A DNA stretch of 64,000 bases. Source: Doryteuthis pealeii (lineage: Eukaryota; Mollusca; Cephalopoda; Myopsida; Loliginidae). The notes under the pieces were generated by a model, which saw nothing but the letters and a program-made list of their open reading frames with translations, had not been told where the DNA came from and did not search any database. Below, piece after piece: positions 45,815 through 59,370 of the stretch; position 1 is the stretch's first letter; each line of letters starts with the position of its first letter. The DNA lies in NCBI GenBank assembly GCA_023376005.1, contig CM042143.1, positions 86,217,159 through 86,281,158 on the forward strand, read 5' to 3'. The position numbers were made by a program, and so were the translations under genes.

Positions 45815-46391
45815 CTAGGTGAGTCCAAAGTTTTGCCCAGTATTCAGCACAAAGATCTTTGCTGAAGTGGTGAATTGATAACCACACTAGACTGCAAAGA
45901 TTTAAGCTTACCTTGCCTGTCATCAAGGTCTGCAACCGCGAACAAAATTCTTGAACCATTTTTATAGCATAGTTTGCCAAATTTCATTAGTAATGTCTTA
46001 ACTATAAATTCTTTCAAAACTATGATGATAGTAGAGCAACAACTAGGAGAATCGTTCACCATACCAGTTGTTATTTTCAATTTCTATATAATTGATCTTA
46101 TATTTTTTTATTTTTTTTTTTAGATAAAGTATGTTCGTACAATCATTAATTTTGATTAAGCCTTCTACCATGGCTTTCAATATAGAAGACCTATTCTCGA
46201 ATAAGTAAAATCGAAACCTGAGGCCTGCAATAGTTCGCTCTGTAGTCTGCTTAAAGAAATTCATATGAATGTTTCCTTTCTTACACTTGGAAAACTTTAC
46301 CATTTATTCACAATGAAATAAGTATAAGATTTATTTATTTTAATTATTTTTTAAAATCTACATTTATTAATCTTACCATTAATATATGTTA

Positions 46392-47899
46392 AAAAAGAAA
46401 AAGGACATGCTACACAAAAAAATATGAAAGAAAGTGTAGAAGTGAAACCCTAATCTGTTCAATGAAATGAAAGAAAGAAAGAAAGAGACCGAGAGTGTTA
46501 AATCAAGAGTATTATACTTTTTACATATTTGAACTATTTACAATAGCTCTTAAGTAAAAAATATCAACTGCTGATAATCCATAAGTCCGCTAGGTAAAAT
46601 AAACCCTTGAATGAATAAACTTAACCCTTCACTTAAACTTTATATTCTCGAAAAGCAAATAAATATACTCTAATATAAAGCTTTTTTTTGCATTTTTTCT
46701 ATCCAAGTCTTAGTTTGCATCATAAAGTGACAAACAAAATCCAGTTTATCATATATCAAGTGTAATCTGTCTATGACTAAGTAAGCCGTTCTTATGTTGA
46801 TTTTGTCTTTTACTAACTCATACCATTAAACTATTTTTTAAAAAACTACTAAAAATGTGTCATTTAGAATCTTCTTCTGTCTTAGAAGTTTAACTTTAAG
46901 ATTACTTATGTTAAATAAACTTTATTTAACCTTTTTCTTTAAAGTTAAATTTATCTTGTATATCGCGTAACAAAAAATTCATAAGTGTAATCGTGTATAT
47001 TACAAATAGTAAACCAAGGAAGTTCCTGATTACATTTTTTTTAGTAGTAATTTTTACCAAAAATTTTTATTTTTTCTCTTACAAAAATTAAAATAATGAA
47101 ATTAAGATCCCAAAGAAATAGAATAAATAGATTCTATATATTACTCCAATTGATTAAAGTGTAATGTTTTCCAAGTGTAAAGAAATATTTTCTTTGAATT
47201 CTTAGCCAAATACAGAAATTGGAGATTAAATTGAACCCCCCAGTTTTTGATCTTGACCAATCTATTAATAGCCTTACTTTTTTTCTAAAGAAGCTATCTT
47301 TTATTTTATTTTATTACTTAAAAGTATTTAAATTATTAAAGACTAAACAGAAACTAAATAAGAATCTACATAATAATAATTACTTATTTTATGATTTTAT
47401 ATAAGATGATTTTTAATAAGATTACAGTTTATTTGCAAAAAGCAAATCTATCATTGCAAATTATCCACACCATGTAAACTTATGGGATACCGTCATAACT
47501 AAGGAATTGTTATGTGAGTGGTTTAGTTTCATACAGACACATCTTATCTATTAAATGTGTTCTTTAATGTATGACCATATCATCTTTTAACACTCTCTTA
47601 TTAAAAATGAGTATGTCAAATGAAAAATGTAAATCCGATTTCGGTTATTCCTATAAGTCTAACAAAAACAAAAAAAAACCACTCTGACCCGCATGAGAAT
47701 ATTTATTTATTTTCCCATTAAACTAACCCTAACTCTGTCTTCTTCCCTATAATCAATAATATGAATAATTTATCAGTTAAGAGTCGGTCCCCTTTAGTTT
47801 ATTTGACATTATGAAATAACGAGGTTGAATCATGATTATTATACTTTTACATATTCAACTATATACCAATAGCTAATGGTAGATCCACAGGTCTTCTAC
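46392..47899 (+). mobile_element. Mirror copies of Hel-A fragments and nested MITE
   Basis: 46,392-46,593 mirrors the Hel-A fragment at 34,724-34,930, and 47,546-47,899 mirrors the Hel-A copy at 33,414-33,779 with its MITE at about 47,640-47,822. The terminal CTAG is kept in the first (TCCGCTAGG) and eroded in the second (GGTCTTCTACTG). Confidence 0.6.
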
Positions 47900-48519
47900 T
47901 GTACAATTCCTGATTCCCTAATTCCTTTTAAAAAAAAAAAAAAAAAGAAAAAATGTTCTTCCTAAACAAACTTCACCTTTCTTCTCCTCATTAACGTTTC
48001 GAAAAGATAATGTCTAATAGAAAAAACAAAACAATCCTTCCATTATTTGCTCCAAAAGTCCTAGATTACTGTTATCCTGGGTATCACACTTTATATAATG
48101 CACACAAAAATGCATAAGTTTTTTTGGTGAGTATGGAGAGAGCTTTCTTTTCAAGAGCTTGTCTAAATGGAAAATATCTACAGAGTAGTTTGTTTATGTT
48201 AATTCCTTAGATAAGACCTATAAAGAACTTGTTGAACTATTTCATGTCTATGAGATTATTTACTAGTTTTTGGGTGAGGGTCTGTTATAGTCCAAATTTT
48301 CATCCCAGTACTTTCACACTCCAAAGTACTCTCATCAAAGGTAGAGTAATTTAGAAAATGGGTTACTGTTCTTTAAAACACGAACGTGTTAAACCAATAC
48401 AGAGTAGCATAATGTTGACAAAAGAAAAAAACTAGAAAAAGATTGAAAAGAAACTCACCAAGACATTGAAATGTCGTCACCAAAATGCCCTGCCATATAT
48501 ATCTTCAAAGTCTCAGTTT

Positions 48520-48600
48520 GTCTACCCCCGCCCCCCCAAAGTACAACTAAAAGTCTCATGTTGTGTCTGCCCCCCCCCCCCCAAAGCTACAAACTAAAAA
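48520..48600. repeat. Local duplication around a poly-C run, right arm only
   Basis: The right arm has GTCTCAGTTTGTCTACCCCC and then GTCTCATGTTGTGTCTGCCC, each followed by CCC-AAAG-ACAA(C)TAAAA. The left arm has a single copy at 32,772-32,815. A duplicated segment at a homopolymer run is a typical consensus-building error. Confidence 0.6.
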
Positions 48601-48691
48601 TAATCTGAAAAGTTATTACCAGCCTACAAGAAAGACAATTCTTTTCCTAGAAAAAAGAAAAAGTCAGAATCACCTCCAAATAAAAAACTAA

Positions 48692-51341
48692 TCTTATTAT
48701 AAGGAGATTGCTGTTTGTCTGCTCTGTAACGAAATATATTGACTAACTAATTAACATTCCCTTATTATACATCATATTTCCATGATTTTATTTTTATTAA
48801 ACCTCAATAATAAATAAAATTTTTTACATATAAACTGACCATATCTACATACTAATAATACGCAATTATTAATATATTACAACAAATAACTGGTTTACAG
48901 TTGAATAGGAAGCTTTAATTGATATTTTGATCTAAAAAAATTGATTGTAATAAATATTGCCTAATATTATGAATTTCTAATTGTTTGGTTTTATCTTATT
49001 GAATATGAGCAAAATTCTGGATAATCTTAAAAGAAATCATTAAGAAAAGAAAATAACTGCTATAAAATTATCCTTACTTCCTATTATTAAGCCTAAAGAG
49101 TAAATTAGAAAATTTACCAATGAAAGACGGAGTAATGGAAAAGATGGAAGAAGTTAGTTTCCAAAGCGCTTCCATTTTCGATATTACCCCCTCTTCTCCA
49201 AATCTTTTATCTGCATTCTTATTTAGTTTATTAGCCTTTCTAATTACATGATATTTATATATAAAACTTAAAAACTGGTGCACAAACGAGGTCTAAATTT
49301 CCTAAACTATAAAGAATACAACAAATAGAACAAATCACAAAATCTAAGTATAAACTAAATTCCCCTTCACAGAATCTCTACAAGCTATGAGATCATCAAG
49401 CACATGTAAATTTTATACGGATATATAAAGATAATAATGTAGGGACTTATCATTTGGGATCATTTATATCCTCCGGTATCCACAATGCATGCCAGATGGC
49501 CATACCTAGGATTTGAAATAATGCTTGTATAATCCAGAAGAGAGATCAAGTAAATAATTGTTAATAATTAATCATATAGCAGAGCAATATTTAAACTACC
49601 AATAAGAAAAAAAATCAATTTTCGGTTTAACTCCACAAATAAGCCCAGTTCGTCAGACAGCCATCTCTTCTTATTGACGTTGTGTGTTTGGTTGTATATT
49701 ATGATATATATAAAAACTGCATGTGTGCATTTACCTTAGTTTGTTGATAAGATAATTTATACATATAATAATGAAAAAATAAATTCATTTGTAACAATAT
49801 ACAGCAAGCAGCAACATTAACAACTCCACCATTTTAAATGTTAAAAGCTTTAACCTAAATATGTTAAATGTTTCTTATGGGATTCAACCAAAATTGAGAA
49901 ATCAAACATACGATATAAAGATTTTGGTATATATTTTTACATATAGGATATTATAAATATGCGAAAAATTAAAATATTAAAACAAAAATAAAGAACAAAG
50001 CCCTTATCTTCTTGTTAGGAGACCTATCCATCACATTAAAAAATTAAGTAAATCATCTGACAGATAAAGTTGAAAAATTTATTTATGTAAAAGTTCCATT
50101 TTTTTAATAACTAATCTTTTGGCTATCTATAATAATAGACTTGCTTCTTTAATATTTTGTCATATTAACCCAACACCCCTGGTTAAAAATTAGACTGCCC
50201 AAATCCCCCCAGATAAATAAATATTGAAAAATTAAATTGAATTTTGTAGTGTCATCACCTCAGCTGGACCATTCCATTCTATTATAAAGAGAAGAAGGAC
50301 ATGCTAACACAGAAAAAAATATAAAAAAAAGAAAGATAGAGGGGAGTGTGCGTAACGATACATCCTAAATGAAATAATATTATAATAAATCAAGATTTTA
50401 TAGTTACATATGAACTTGTAATACTCTTAATAACATATCAAACGTGATAAATTAAATGATCATACTGTGTGGTATATCCACCAGTTCCTGCTGTTATCTT
50501 TTGATACATCTAAAAATAAATTGTAATATATTTTAAAAGGAAACAGTTAAAATAAGTAAGCAATTCCATGACTATCAATGCATGTAAACCCCCCGGTCGT
50601 AAGGTATTAAGTTTAATGTAATGAAATAAAATAAAAAGATTACACTTATTTTAAGTGTTCTATATAAAACCATCATGTTATAAAATAACAACCAAGTAAT
50701 TATTTATTATCAAAAAACCCGCGTTTTGTTTAAAACCAGTATGCAAATTATCAAATTCACCATATATGACTACTATATGTAAACCTTTATTCTTATTCAT
50801 GTATTAAATAACATGGGCTGTTTTGAAGCTAACTCCAACTCAGCAGACTTAAATAATCATATAAATCTTTATTAAATAATAATTTTAATATAACGTAAAT
50901 ATCTATGAGAATTGGCGCCATAGTGTTGGTTTAACAGATGACAAATACATCAATCCTTCATTATAAGACTAGCAAAAAAAAAAAAAAGATAAAACCCTCT
51001 CATTGTGAAAAATTAATTCTTGAAAGATATTGTCTGAGGAGTGAGTTAAAAATTCTATGTCAGAGAATTTATACCCCATAAGTAAGAAAATCAAAAATTT
51101 ATTAAAGAAATAAAACAATTGAAAGGAAACTTAGTCTCTGTATAACTTTAAATATATATTAAAATAAGACAAATATATAATACAGCAGTTATTTATTAAA
51201 ACTTGTTTTAAAAATCAATGAGGACATCTAAGTTGCTATGCGTCAAATTTTGTTTGAGTTGTATTTATTTCTATTTATGACAATTTCAGTATTGTAACTA
51301 AGCAGTTTCAACAAATAGAGAACTAATCCCATATTAATAGA
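48692..51341. mobile_element. Mirror copies of three Helitron-like elements
   Basis: 48,692-49,291 mirrors 31,982-32,619; 50,126-50,494 mirrors Hel-A at 30,807-31,189; 50,968-51,341 mirrors Hel-B at 29,942-30,328. The TC and CTAG ends are preserved in the last (ACTAGC at 50,967; AATAGA at 51,341) but the hairpin next to 49,285 is lost. Confidence 0.55.
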
Positions 51342-53861
51342 TTATAAAAAAAAAAAAAAAAAATCTACAGAAAGGTATAAAAAAAATGTTAGTTGTTGAC
51401 AAAATGATTGTAACGAAATTAGCTTAACATAAGTCTAATAGCATCCACTCAAAATCCCATGAAAACATAGACTAAACACATTCATTACCTTATCTAAGAG
51501 TCAAAAAAAATACTTAAAATATTAGAAAACATTTCTGTTTATCTCATTTGGTTTTTTTTCAGAAATATTTATATGAAAAAACGCAGATTATTCTCATTTT
51601 TAATCCTACTTATGATATCTCCCTTTTGAATTTAAATCCCTGGAGTCAGTCTTTTCCTTTTGTGATATTCACCCTCTTTTGCCACGTTGTAAATTAGTAT
51701 CAGGAATAATAGAAGAAACAGAGTTTTAAGTTAGGCGCGAAAAGGTTTTACTAAACAAAGATACATGATGAACATAAATATTTTAAAAAAAATTTTTTTT
51801 TTTTTTTTTAACCTATTCTTATATCAATTTTTATTTTTAGTTATCAAATTAAATGTACAAATAAAATATTTTTTAAAATCAATACAAAATTAATCTATTC
51901 TTATATGAGAATAATAGATTTATTGGTACAGTGCCCTCATGGTGCACTCAAACTCACAAAGTCATTTATTTACAGTAGAATAATGATACTAATGTTCAGA
52001 ACATGAATAGGTACATTAAAATCATACATGTATTATGAGCTGTACATGCACTATGTATACGGAGGGGATATCAGATTAGTTACGGAAGCATGCGAGTTTT
52101 GAAAGATGCAGAGTTTTGGCAGCCAACACAACTGATAGCCAGGCAGTTTGCAATCAGCAAACTACTGCTGAGCGCTGAAAACTGTTTCCAAAATTATCAG
52201 TAACAATTGATCATAAGAAACTGGTTGCCTGTTTTAAAGTTCACAAATACAAGGTAATATCTCATCGTTCTAAAACGTAGACGCAAACAAACGTTATAAA
52301 AGAAATGATGCCCAGTAACCTTTTACCTTTATGAAAAGTTGCATCCTATCATTTTTGTTATTCAAGACTCAAAATAATGCGACAGACTATAGAAAATAAC
52401 GTACTGAAAAAAGTTATGGTTTGGTTAACTATTTTTTATTTCGCATTTAGCTTTTTGTTTTGTTTTTTTTATCACGGATTCAAAGATGAAGATATCAAAA
52501 TTTATTATTTCATCTAAATCAGCAATTAGTTTATTTCAAAAAAATCCTTGGAGTGTTTATGATAAGAAAACAATTCACCACACATCCGACTGAAATTGAT
52601 GTCAACACCACCACAGCGTACGAATAGATGATATAACAGTTCCATAAACGTGTGGAAACTGATCTCTCATCACTAGTGTTGGCTATATCAGCAAAATCTT
52701 ATATTCATTAGCTTTATCAGACACCTGGATGCCGTCTAGAGAGCTTGCAAGAATCTCAACTTTTTAACTCCTTACGTACGTGCCAAACTCTGGTCCATAT
52801 GGGAGGGTTAAGTTTTAGGTATTGCGACATTATGCTGAACATGAGCAAGGATGGGAGCTCTTAAGAAAATATGGATTTCAAAACTACTCTGATAATAAAT
52901 AGTTATGCACTTAAGTAATAATATCATATGTAATACAAATAAAACAAAATAATTTATAATAAAGTATTTTAAATTTCTTAAAGCATATCCGATGATTTTC
53001 TATTAATTAACTTAATTAGCTTAAGTAATTTTAGAAATAATAGAGATTATACAGTTCAGTTCAACGTATCAATCGAATCTAATATATTCAATGGAGTTTA
53101 CAGAATAATAATTTATTTATTTGTTTATTGTCCAAAAAGAACTAAAATGTAAATTACAAAAATACAATAGCTACCAGCGAACTCGCTTGTACTTACATTT
53201 TTTAGAATAACCCCCCTAGATATACAGGTACTTTTTTATGATATCACAATTTTTCCTGTAAGAGGACCCCACTTTTCGCAACATGTCCATTACTAAAACT
53301 CTGATCCCCATCCTGCGTTCCAAGAGCATCCAAGTATATTTACTAAGCTGAGATTACAAAACTCTATTTTGATTAAAATGTTTATTATCATGAGGAGCTA
53401 ATATTTACTAATTTGACACGGTGTAGTAGGCACCCATTTGATCAAACTCACCACACCAGGCATTCGAGTTCTGCATTCAATCATAATAAAAATTTAGTTT
53501 CATTCACTGCTCAGTTTGAAACACAACTTACGAAAATCTTAATCTTATTTAAAAAACAGTGATTCTTTTAAGAGTATCGCCCTTGCTCAGAAAAATATTT
53601 TCTTCTATTTTTATAATTTAAAAAACGTTAATAATAAATAACAAAAAATAGACAGTTTTCAATGCATAGGAGTGAGGGGGGGAGTTGGTGGCTTATTTAT
53701 CAGATGATAACTTATTGTTTATATCAAAGACGAACCCCAACAAAAGAATACATATCCAATTTAATAACATGACTTGCAAAAGAGGAAAACTTTAAAAGCA
53801 GCCACACCATAGACATTGATATATCAATATGATGCATATACAGCATACAAAATATCTATAT

Positions 53862-56216
53862 ACTGAAAAAACGTGACACGTTAATCACTCAATTTTAGCT
53901 CCAGATACATAATTGTAGATCAGGAAAAAATGAGTTTGCAAAGCTAATGTAAAAAAAAATACGATGGAGAAATATTATAAGAAATGATTAATATCATTGT
54001 GTAACAGATTTCTAACAGAAACGCATATTGTATCTTAGATGTAATTTAAATTGCGCCTGATTCTGGAAAGTTCAAGTCGCCCTCTCACAACACCCAATCT
54101 CTCTCTTACACTCACACGAAAAACTAACCATCATATCATAGAGCTAGTTATCAAGATATACCATAAGACGAGGAAATAAGTTAACAGGCAGAATGTAACT
54201 AGAAGTAGACGTCGGTCAGTTTTGACTTGATTTAAATTATGAATTAATTATAACCAATAAATGCATTTAAAAAAAATAAAAAAATCCAATCCCAAACTAA
54301 GGAATATTTTAGCACGTATTGTATCATTAAACTAAACAGAAAGAAACAATACGATTAATCCCTCGCTTTAGTATAAGTAAGTAAAGTCAGGGTGACTATA
54401 GTCAGATCAGTCAGACAGCAAGGTGAAACCATACCATTGGGTAAGTCAAGACTAAGAAATTAAAGTTTTAAAAGAAGCGAAGAATTAAAAAAAATCTTAA
54501 GGATTGTGACATCAAGTCACTTTTAAGAGACTTTAGCGATGAATTCAGATTTTTTTCTTAACCGTTATAACAATGGTTAAAGCCCAGACTGCGCTACTAT
54601 TTTACCATAGCTGGAGAATAGAATAGTTTATTCATACTTTCCCAGAGTAAGTCTATAATGAAATCAAACACCTCATCCACCGATTTCAACTTCTGATAAA
54701 TTTCTTACAGATGGTAACCATTAACCACGGACCAACACTGCGATGTGCTTAGCTGAAACTTATTAAAAACCATTTTTTTCAATGGATATATCGAATTATT
54801 AAAAACTATATCATTAGATTTGAATATAGAAAACAGCAAACAAACTAATATTTCGAGCCGGAATAACTAAAGTAAATACCAGCATCTTTCCATCATTTGT
54901 GAGGAATATATGACAATATTTCAAAAACTGCCAGGTGAAATGAGAGGCACATAAGGAGTCCTTGCAAATCAGCCGAAGTAGTGAAGAAAGCAACCAAGCA
55001 CGACATGCAGAGGAAGCACGAAAATTCACAGTTTAATTTTTGAGATAAAGTGTCAACTCAAAGATTCTTATAGATTATTAGGACTAAAGTATCCAATAGC
55101 ACCCAAAATCAACTTAAGAACAGTGTCACATTTAACTCCTTCACCGGGTAAACTTCCTCTTCAAATTTTGTAAACAAATGATTTTAATTCATAATGTTTT
55201 ATGAAGTGTTTAACTTACTGATAAATCAAAAAATACATGGTTGGACACGTAATCAAATTAAAATTCTAAAGCAAAATCTTTTTTTAAATTAACTACTTTT
55301 TAACAGAAGTTTAAGAGTACTTTCAACACGCTTACGATAAATTTAAAAAAAACGCAAGACGTTTTATACAAAAATTTTACTAATCAGAGAGAATGCAATT
55401 ATTGTATTTAAATAAAAATACAGTTTTTATTGGCACACTATCTTTTATTATTTAAAAAACAGGTGTCAAGAATAGTATCACAAAATTGTTAAAATTGTTT
55501 TGCAGATACATAAAGAGTTCAAAAAATCATCTGATTGTTATTTTAAATTTGAAAGTCAAATTACCGCGATGATGTAAAATATAACTCATTAAGTGATGAT
55601 TGGGGTGCTTATCTGGATACTGTTCTGATATTAATAAACCTAATTCTATATGAATAATTTGAATTCGGACTGTGTCTTCATCTTTGCATTATCTGATGTA
55701 CAAACACAACGTTCAGTGTCTGCTGTCTCTCTTACGACTTGTTCAGTTGTCCCGTTATCTTAGACTATAAAGTCCCATCATCAGGACATAACCCCGAGTC
55801 AACAGCAGCTAACGGTGTCGCCTGCGGTAAGGGCGCAATTTTTAAAAAAGCTAGTCGCCGCAATTCATTATTACTAATTGTCTAGTTGAATCCTGTCTGA
55901 TATGCCCCCATATTACAATCCCCTATGTACAAAAAATAACCTTGCATTGATCCAGCACTCTGAAAATATAAATAGTTAAATTCTAACTATACACAAAATA
56001 TTAAATAATACTAAATAAAAAATCATTCTGCTTCACTTTAATTTATTTTTAATCCATTTTCACGATAATAACCAAAATCTCATTATTTTTTGCCTAACAA
56101 AAAAATCAAGCCCTGAATTTAATGTTATATAATTTACTTGTCATTAAATGTTTATTTCAAAGTTTCCGGGACATATCATTCATCAAACTGCTTTAATATG
56201 TATAGATAGTGTAAGA
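53862..56216. mobile_element. Mirror copies of Hel-C, SINE-B, MITE and Hel-D
   Basis: 53,862-54,372 mirrors Hel-C (26,858-27,356), 54,511-54,752 mirrors SINE-B, 55,068-55,644 mirrors the 25.7 kb MITE, and 55,795-56,216 mirrors Hel-D. All have lost or gained single bases compared with the left copies, for example GGACTAAAGTATCCAATAGC for the MITE end. Confidence 0.6.
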
Positions 56217-56792
56217 AACAGAGTACATCTGAAAAAGGCCAATGAGAATACAGCAGCCTGAAGTTGTGATACATTACGCACAATAAAGACACACAGTCAA
56301 AACAAAAAGTATTCACATCAAGCCCGTCTTTAAATAATACCGACACTTATTCTACTTGTTTGAATTGTTATACACACTGTTGACAATGATCACAACAGAT
56401 AACTGTTATCAACTAACCCTTATAAGTACAATCATCGTAGTTGCAGTATCAATCCGACCACGGCAAACTTAATATACAGTATACTTATATAGTAACACTT
56501 GTACCTGGCATAGTTAATGGAATGAGAACAGTCAACCCAATCACTGAAAAAAATAGTTCTTATAAGCTTCCAGTTGACAAGAAGGTTTCGAGTTTCAAAC
56601 CAGGTCAAGAAGTCGGAGGGCACATCGTTCCGAAACTTGTGTATATATCAATAAAGATAGTACATACATCTAATAAAAAAAAACACATAATACAATATCA
56701 AAGTCTTCATCTAAAAATCAACATAAAAACAAACTGAAGAAGCCGTCCGAGGCACCATCAAACGTTCGAGCGATTATGATCTCTCTCTCTTT

Positions 56793-56892
56793 NNNNNNNN
56801 NNNNNNNNNNNNNNNNNNNNNNNNNNNNNNNNNNNNNNNNNNNNNNNNNNNNNNNNNNNNNNNNNNNNNNNNNNNNNNNNNNNNNNNNNNNN
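56793..56892. other. Assembly gap of exactly 100 Ns
   Basis: One hundred Ns, the conventional placeholder for a scaffold gap of unknown size. The right arm ends a few bases before it, after a short CT run. Confidence 0.98.
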
Positions 56893-57600
56893 AGTCACAT
56901 TATGGGCATCAAGGCAACTCGCTCTTGTTCAATCACTCTCGTGACTAAATATATCCAACAGTACCCCAATTTGCGGAATCTTCTAGCATACTTATATGTT
57001 TTGTCTCGATAAACAAGTTCTGGAAACTGAATCCATCAGTTATCCACCCTACTACCATGGGAATAGCAGGAAAATTGATCTTCTACTTTATTATGCAACC
57101 AAGTCAGAAAGAAAAACACTTAAATCTTTTCACATCCGCTCGTGACTAAAAAATATCAAACAGGTTAGGATTCTCACAAGATGGAGCACCCAGCAGGATG
57201 TTGTTCACCACACGAAGATGGCACGACAATCATGCCCTGAATCCATCTTTCTCCGGCCCCCTATCTATTGTAATAGCATGGCCAACTGACTTAGCCTTGT
57301 TACGGTACAATCTAGAAGACAAACTCTAAATTAAAACCAGCTTTAAATGATATTTTGCTGTCACATCCTGCCCTGGCTAAAAAAAAATTATGTGCCCCCA
57401 CAGATACGTATTTGACACCAAATTACAGTATGGCCATCAAGCAAGGACAAGACTCCTCTTGCACACCTCTCTGGCTAAAAAAAATTATTTCCGCCCACAG
57501 ATACGTATTTGACACAACGGTCACATGTATGGGCATCAAGCAAGGATCAACTCGCTCTTGTGTCCACATCCTGCTCGTTGCTTAAATTACATCCAAACAC
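56893..57600 (+). repeat. Degraded ~98 bp tandem array with SINE-B tail sequence
   Basis: CACAGATACGTATTTGACAC occurs at about 57,398 and 57,496, and GGCATCAAGCAAGGA-type segments at 56,905, 57,432 and 57,532. CTGGCTAAAA recurs at 57,373 and 57,471, giving a ~98 bp unit. The stretch before it (57,235-57,372) is a poor SINE-B tail (CATCCTGCCCTGGCTAAA for the usual CATCCTGCTCGTGCGAGG). The array probably spans the gap. Confidence 0.55.
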
Positions 57601-58600
57601 CTAGCCCGACAATCACGACCGTTTCTAGTATATTTGTATCTTTGTTGTCTTGTGTAAACCAAAATTCCGTCCTTTAAGTTACGTTTTCCATAAGATTTAA
57701 AAAACTATTTTCTTATCCTTCTCCCACCCCCAAACATCCTATTTTTTTACTCCTCTCTCGTTCACTAAGAATGTCCCCATGGACTATGTGTTTGCTGCTC
57801 TGCTTGCTGTTTCTCATTCACCATTTTATCAGTCGAACGCCGTTGAAAACTTCTCTTGCACTTTTCTGTCGTTCCATATTTCTTTTTAAAGTCTATGAGC
57901 AGTTCTACAAATGTTAAAATTCTCATGTCCCCACGATTGCAAACCTCGACCCTGTATTCTTATTCTTGATATGACCACCCTCAATCATTTTCAGCTATGG
58001 GAATATACGCAAACCTCCCCCTCATTGCCCAACAGAAGGACTCATACAATTTTAAACGCACACACATCTCTGCGCATGCGTGAGTCCTTCACCGCACAAT
58101 GATTATGACACAAGCACACAAACATAACACGCATACGCAAGCAGAGGAAATATAAATAATAATTGTAGTTATATTATTATAAAATATACAACAAATACAC
58201 ATAGAATTACTTATGAACACTTAAATAAATTTAATTCATGTTAGATAAGATTATATTTTAGAAATTATTGATAGTTAAATGTGTGATTTAAATAGCGAGA
58301 TTTTTTTTCTTTTCACAAAATATTCCATTCATATAAATGATTTCATTATTATCGCCTGTATGATTAACGCAGCCGTGGGCAAAACCGCCGTTAGGTTTCG
58401 GTTCTCGTTAGTATCTCACCTTCTTGCTTGCTTACAACCTAAGTTATTCTCACTAAATAAAACCAACTAGTATCTTTTCCAGCATCAAAGTTAATAGGTT
58501 AAACCTAGATAAAATTTAAATTAAGCCAGTAATAGCCTAGTCATACTTGGGTGGTGACTACTTAATTAACAGCAAATACCTAAAGTATACATGAATTATA
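57601..58600. other. Non-coding stretch
   Basis: No gene or family repeat recognised. The short frames show no domain. Confidence 0.5.
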
Positions 58601-58880
58601 TGGATTGCGCGTATGTAATGATTAAAGTCATGGGAAATGACTCTCGCCCCGAGTTCAATCCTGGACGTGTAACTTGATTCACTAGCGCTCAATACCCTGG
58701 GAAAGTATGCAATCCGATTCTCCCTCCAGTTATGGGTAAATATTAGGCAGACTGGGCTCTTTAACCTTGTTAGGCAACCGGTCTAGAGAAGAAAACTCTG
58801 AATTCAAAACCTGTTGAAACTCCCGCTTATGAAATTGACTTGGTCGCATCCTGCTCGTGCGAGGGTTGGAAATAATATAT
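58601..58880 (+). repeat. SINE-B copy
   Basis: Blocks GTCATGGGAAATGACTCTCG, CCGAGTTCAATCCTGGACG, CCAGTTATGGGTAAATATTA, GGCAACCGGTCTAGAGAAG and CATCCTGCTCGTGCGAGGG are in family order, with small gaps. Confidence 0.75.
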
Positions 58881-58884
58881 AATA

Positions 58885-58985
58885 TGGAGGTGTGGTGTAA
58901 TGGTAGAGCCGTTAGGAAATGACTCGTCAACCCGAGTTTCAAATCCTGGGTCGGGCTGTTTGCATTTTCACATGGCGCCTTACCA
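58885..58985 (+). repeat. SINE-B head, second copy in tandem
   Basis: GGAGGTGTGGTGTAATGGTA and ACCCGAGTTTCAAATCCTGG directly follow the tail of the preceding SINE-B in the same orientation. Only the head and first body block are present. Confidence 0.7.
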
Positions 58986-59129
58986 CATGTGAATATTGAA
59001 GTGTGTGAAAGGCGGGTAAGTTTCTATGTAAAAGATGAAAACCTTTTACGTTACAATATCCAGGTCAACAGGTGTAGCAACCAGGGGAAATACCCAACAG
59101 GCTTTCTGTGGTCTTACAAGTTCATAAAA

Positions 59130-59370
59130 TAATTGAGCGCTTGGGGTCTTAATGTTATCATCATAGAATTTACCTCAGCCGACTTAAGACAACCTTATAG
59201 TTCAAACTCTGGACGAAGCTACATACACATAGCGCTAATACCCTTGAAGGTATACATCAAAAACAATCTCTATCCAGCTATGGTCAAAGTAGGGCGATAG
59301 GCTCTTCAGCTAACCAGTCTAGGAGAAGGAAAAAACCCTGAATTCAAACCTGCATACTCCGTTTAATAAC
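59130..59370 (+). repeat. SINE-B, diverged copy
   Basis: GCGCTAATACCCTTGAAGGT, CCAGCTATGGTCAAAGTAGG, CCAGTCTAGGAGAAGG and AATTCAAACCTGCATACTCC in family order, ending at a TA tract (59,378-59,394). Confidence 0.6.

Larger units (their letters stand above)
40718..56785 (-). repeat. Right arm of the giant inverted repeat, degraded
   Basis: Reverse complement of 24,520-40,680 with frequent scattered small indels and substitutions. It ends at about 56,785, a few bases before the N gap. Its SINE and Helitron copies differ from consensus where the left-arm partners do not. The arm contains no obvious insertion absent from the left arm. Its content is therefore annotated by mirror position. Confidence 0.92.
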
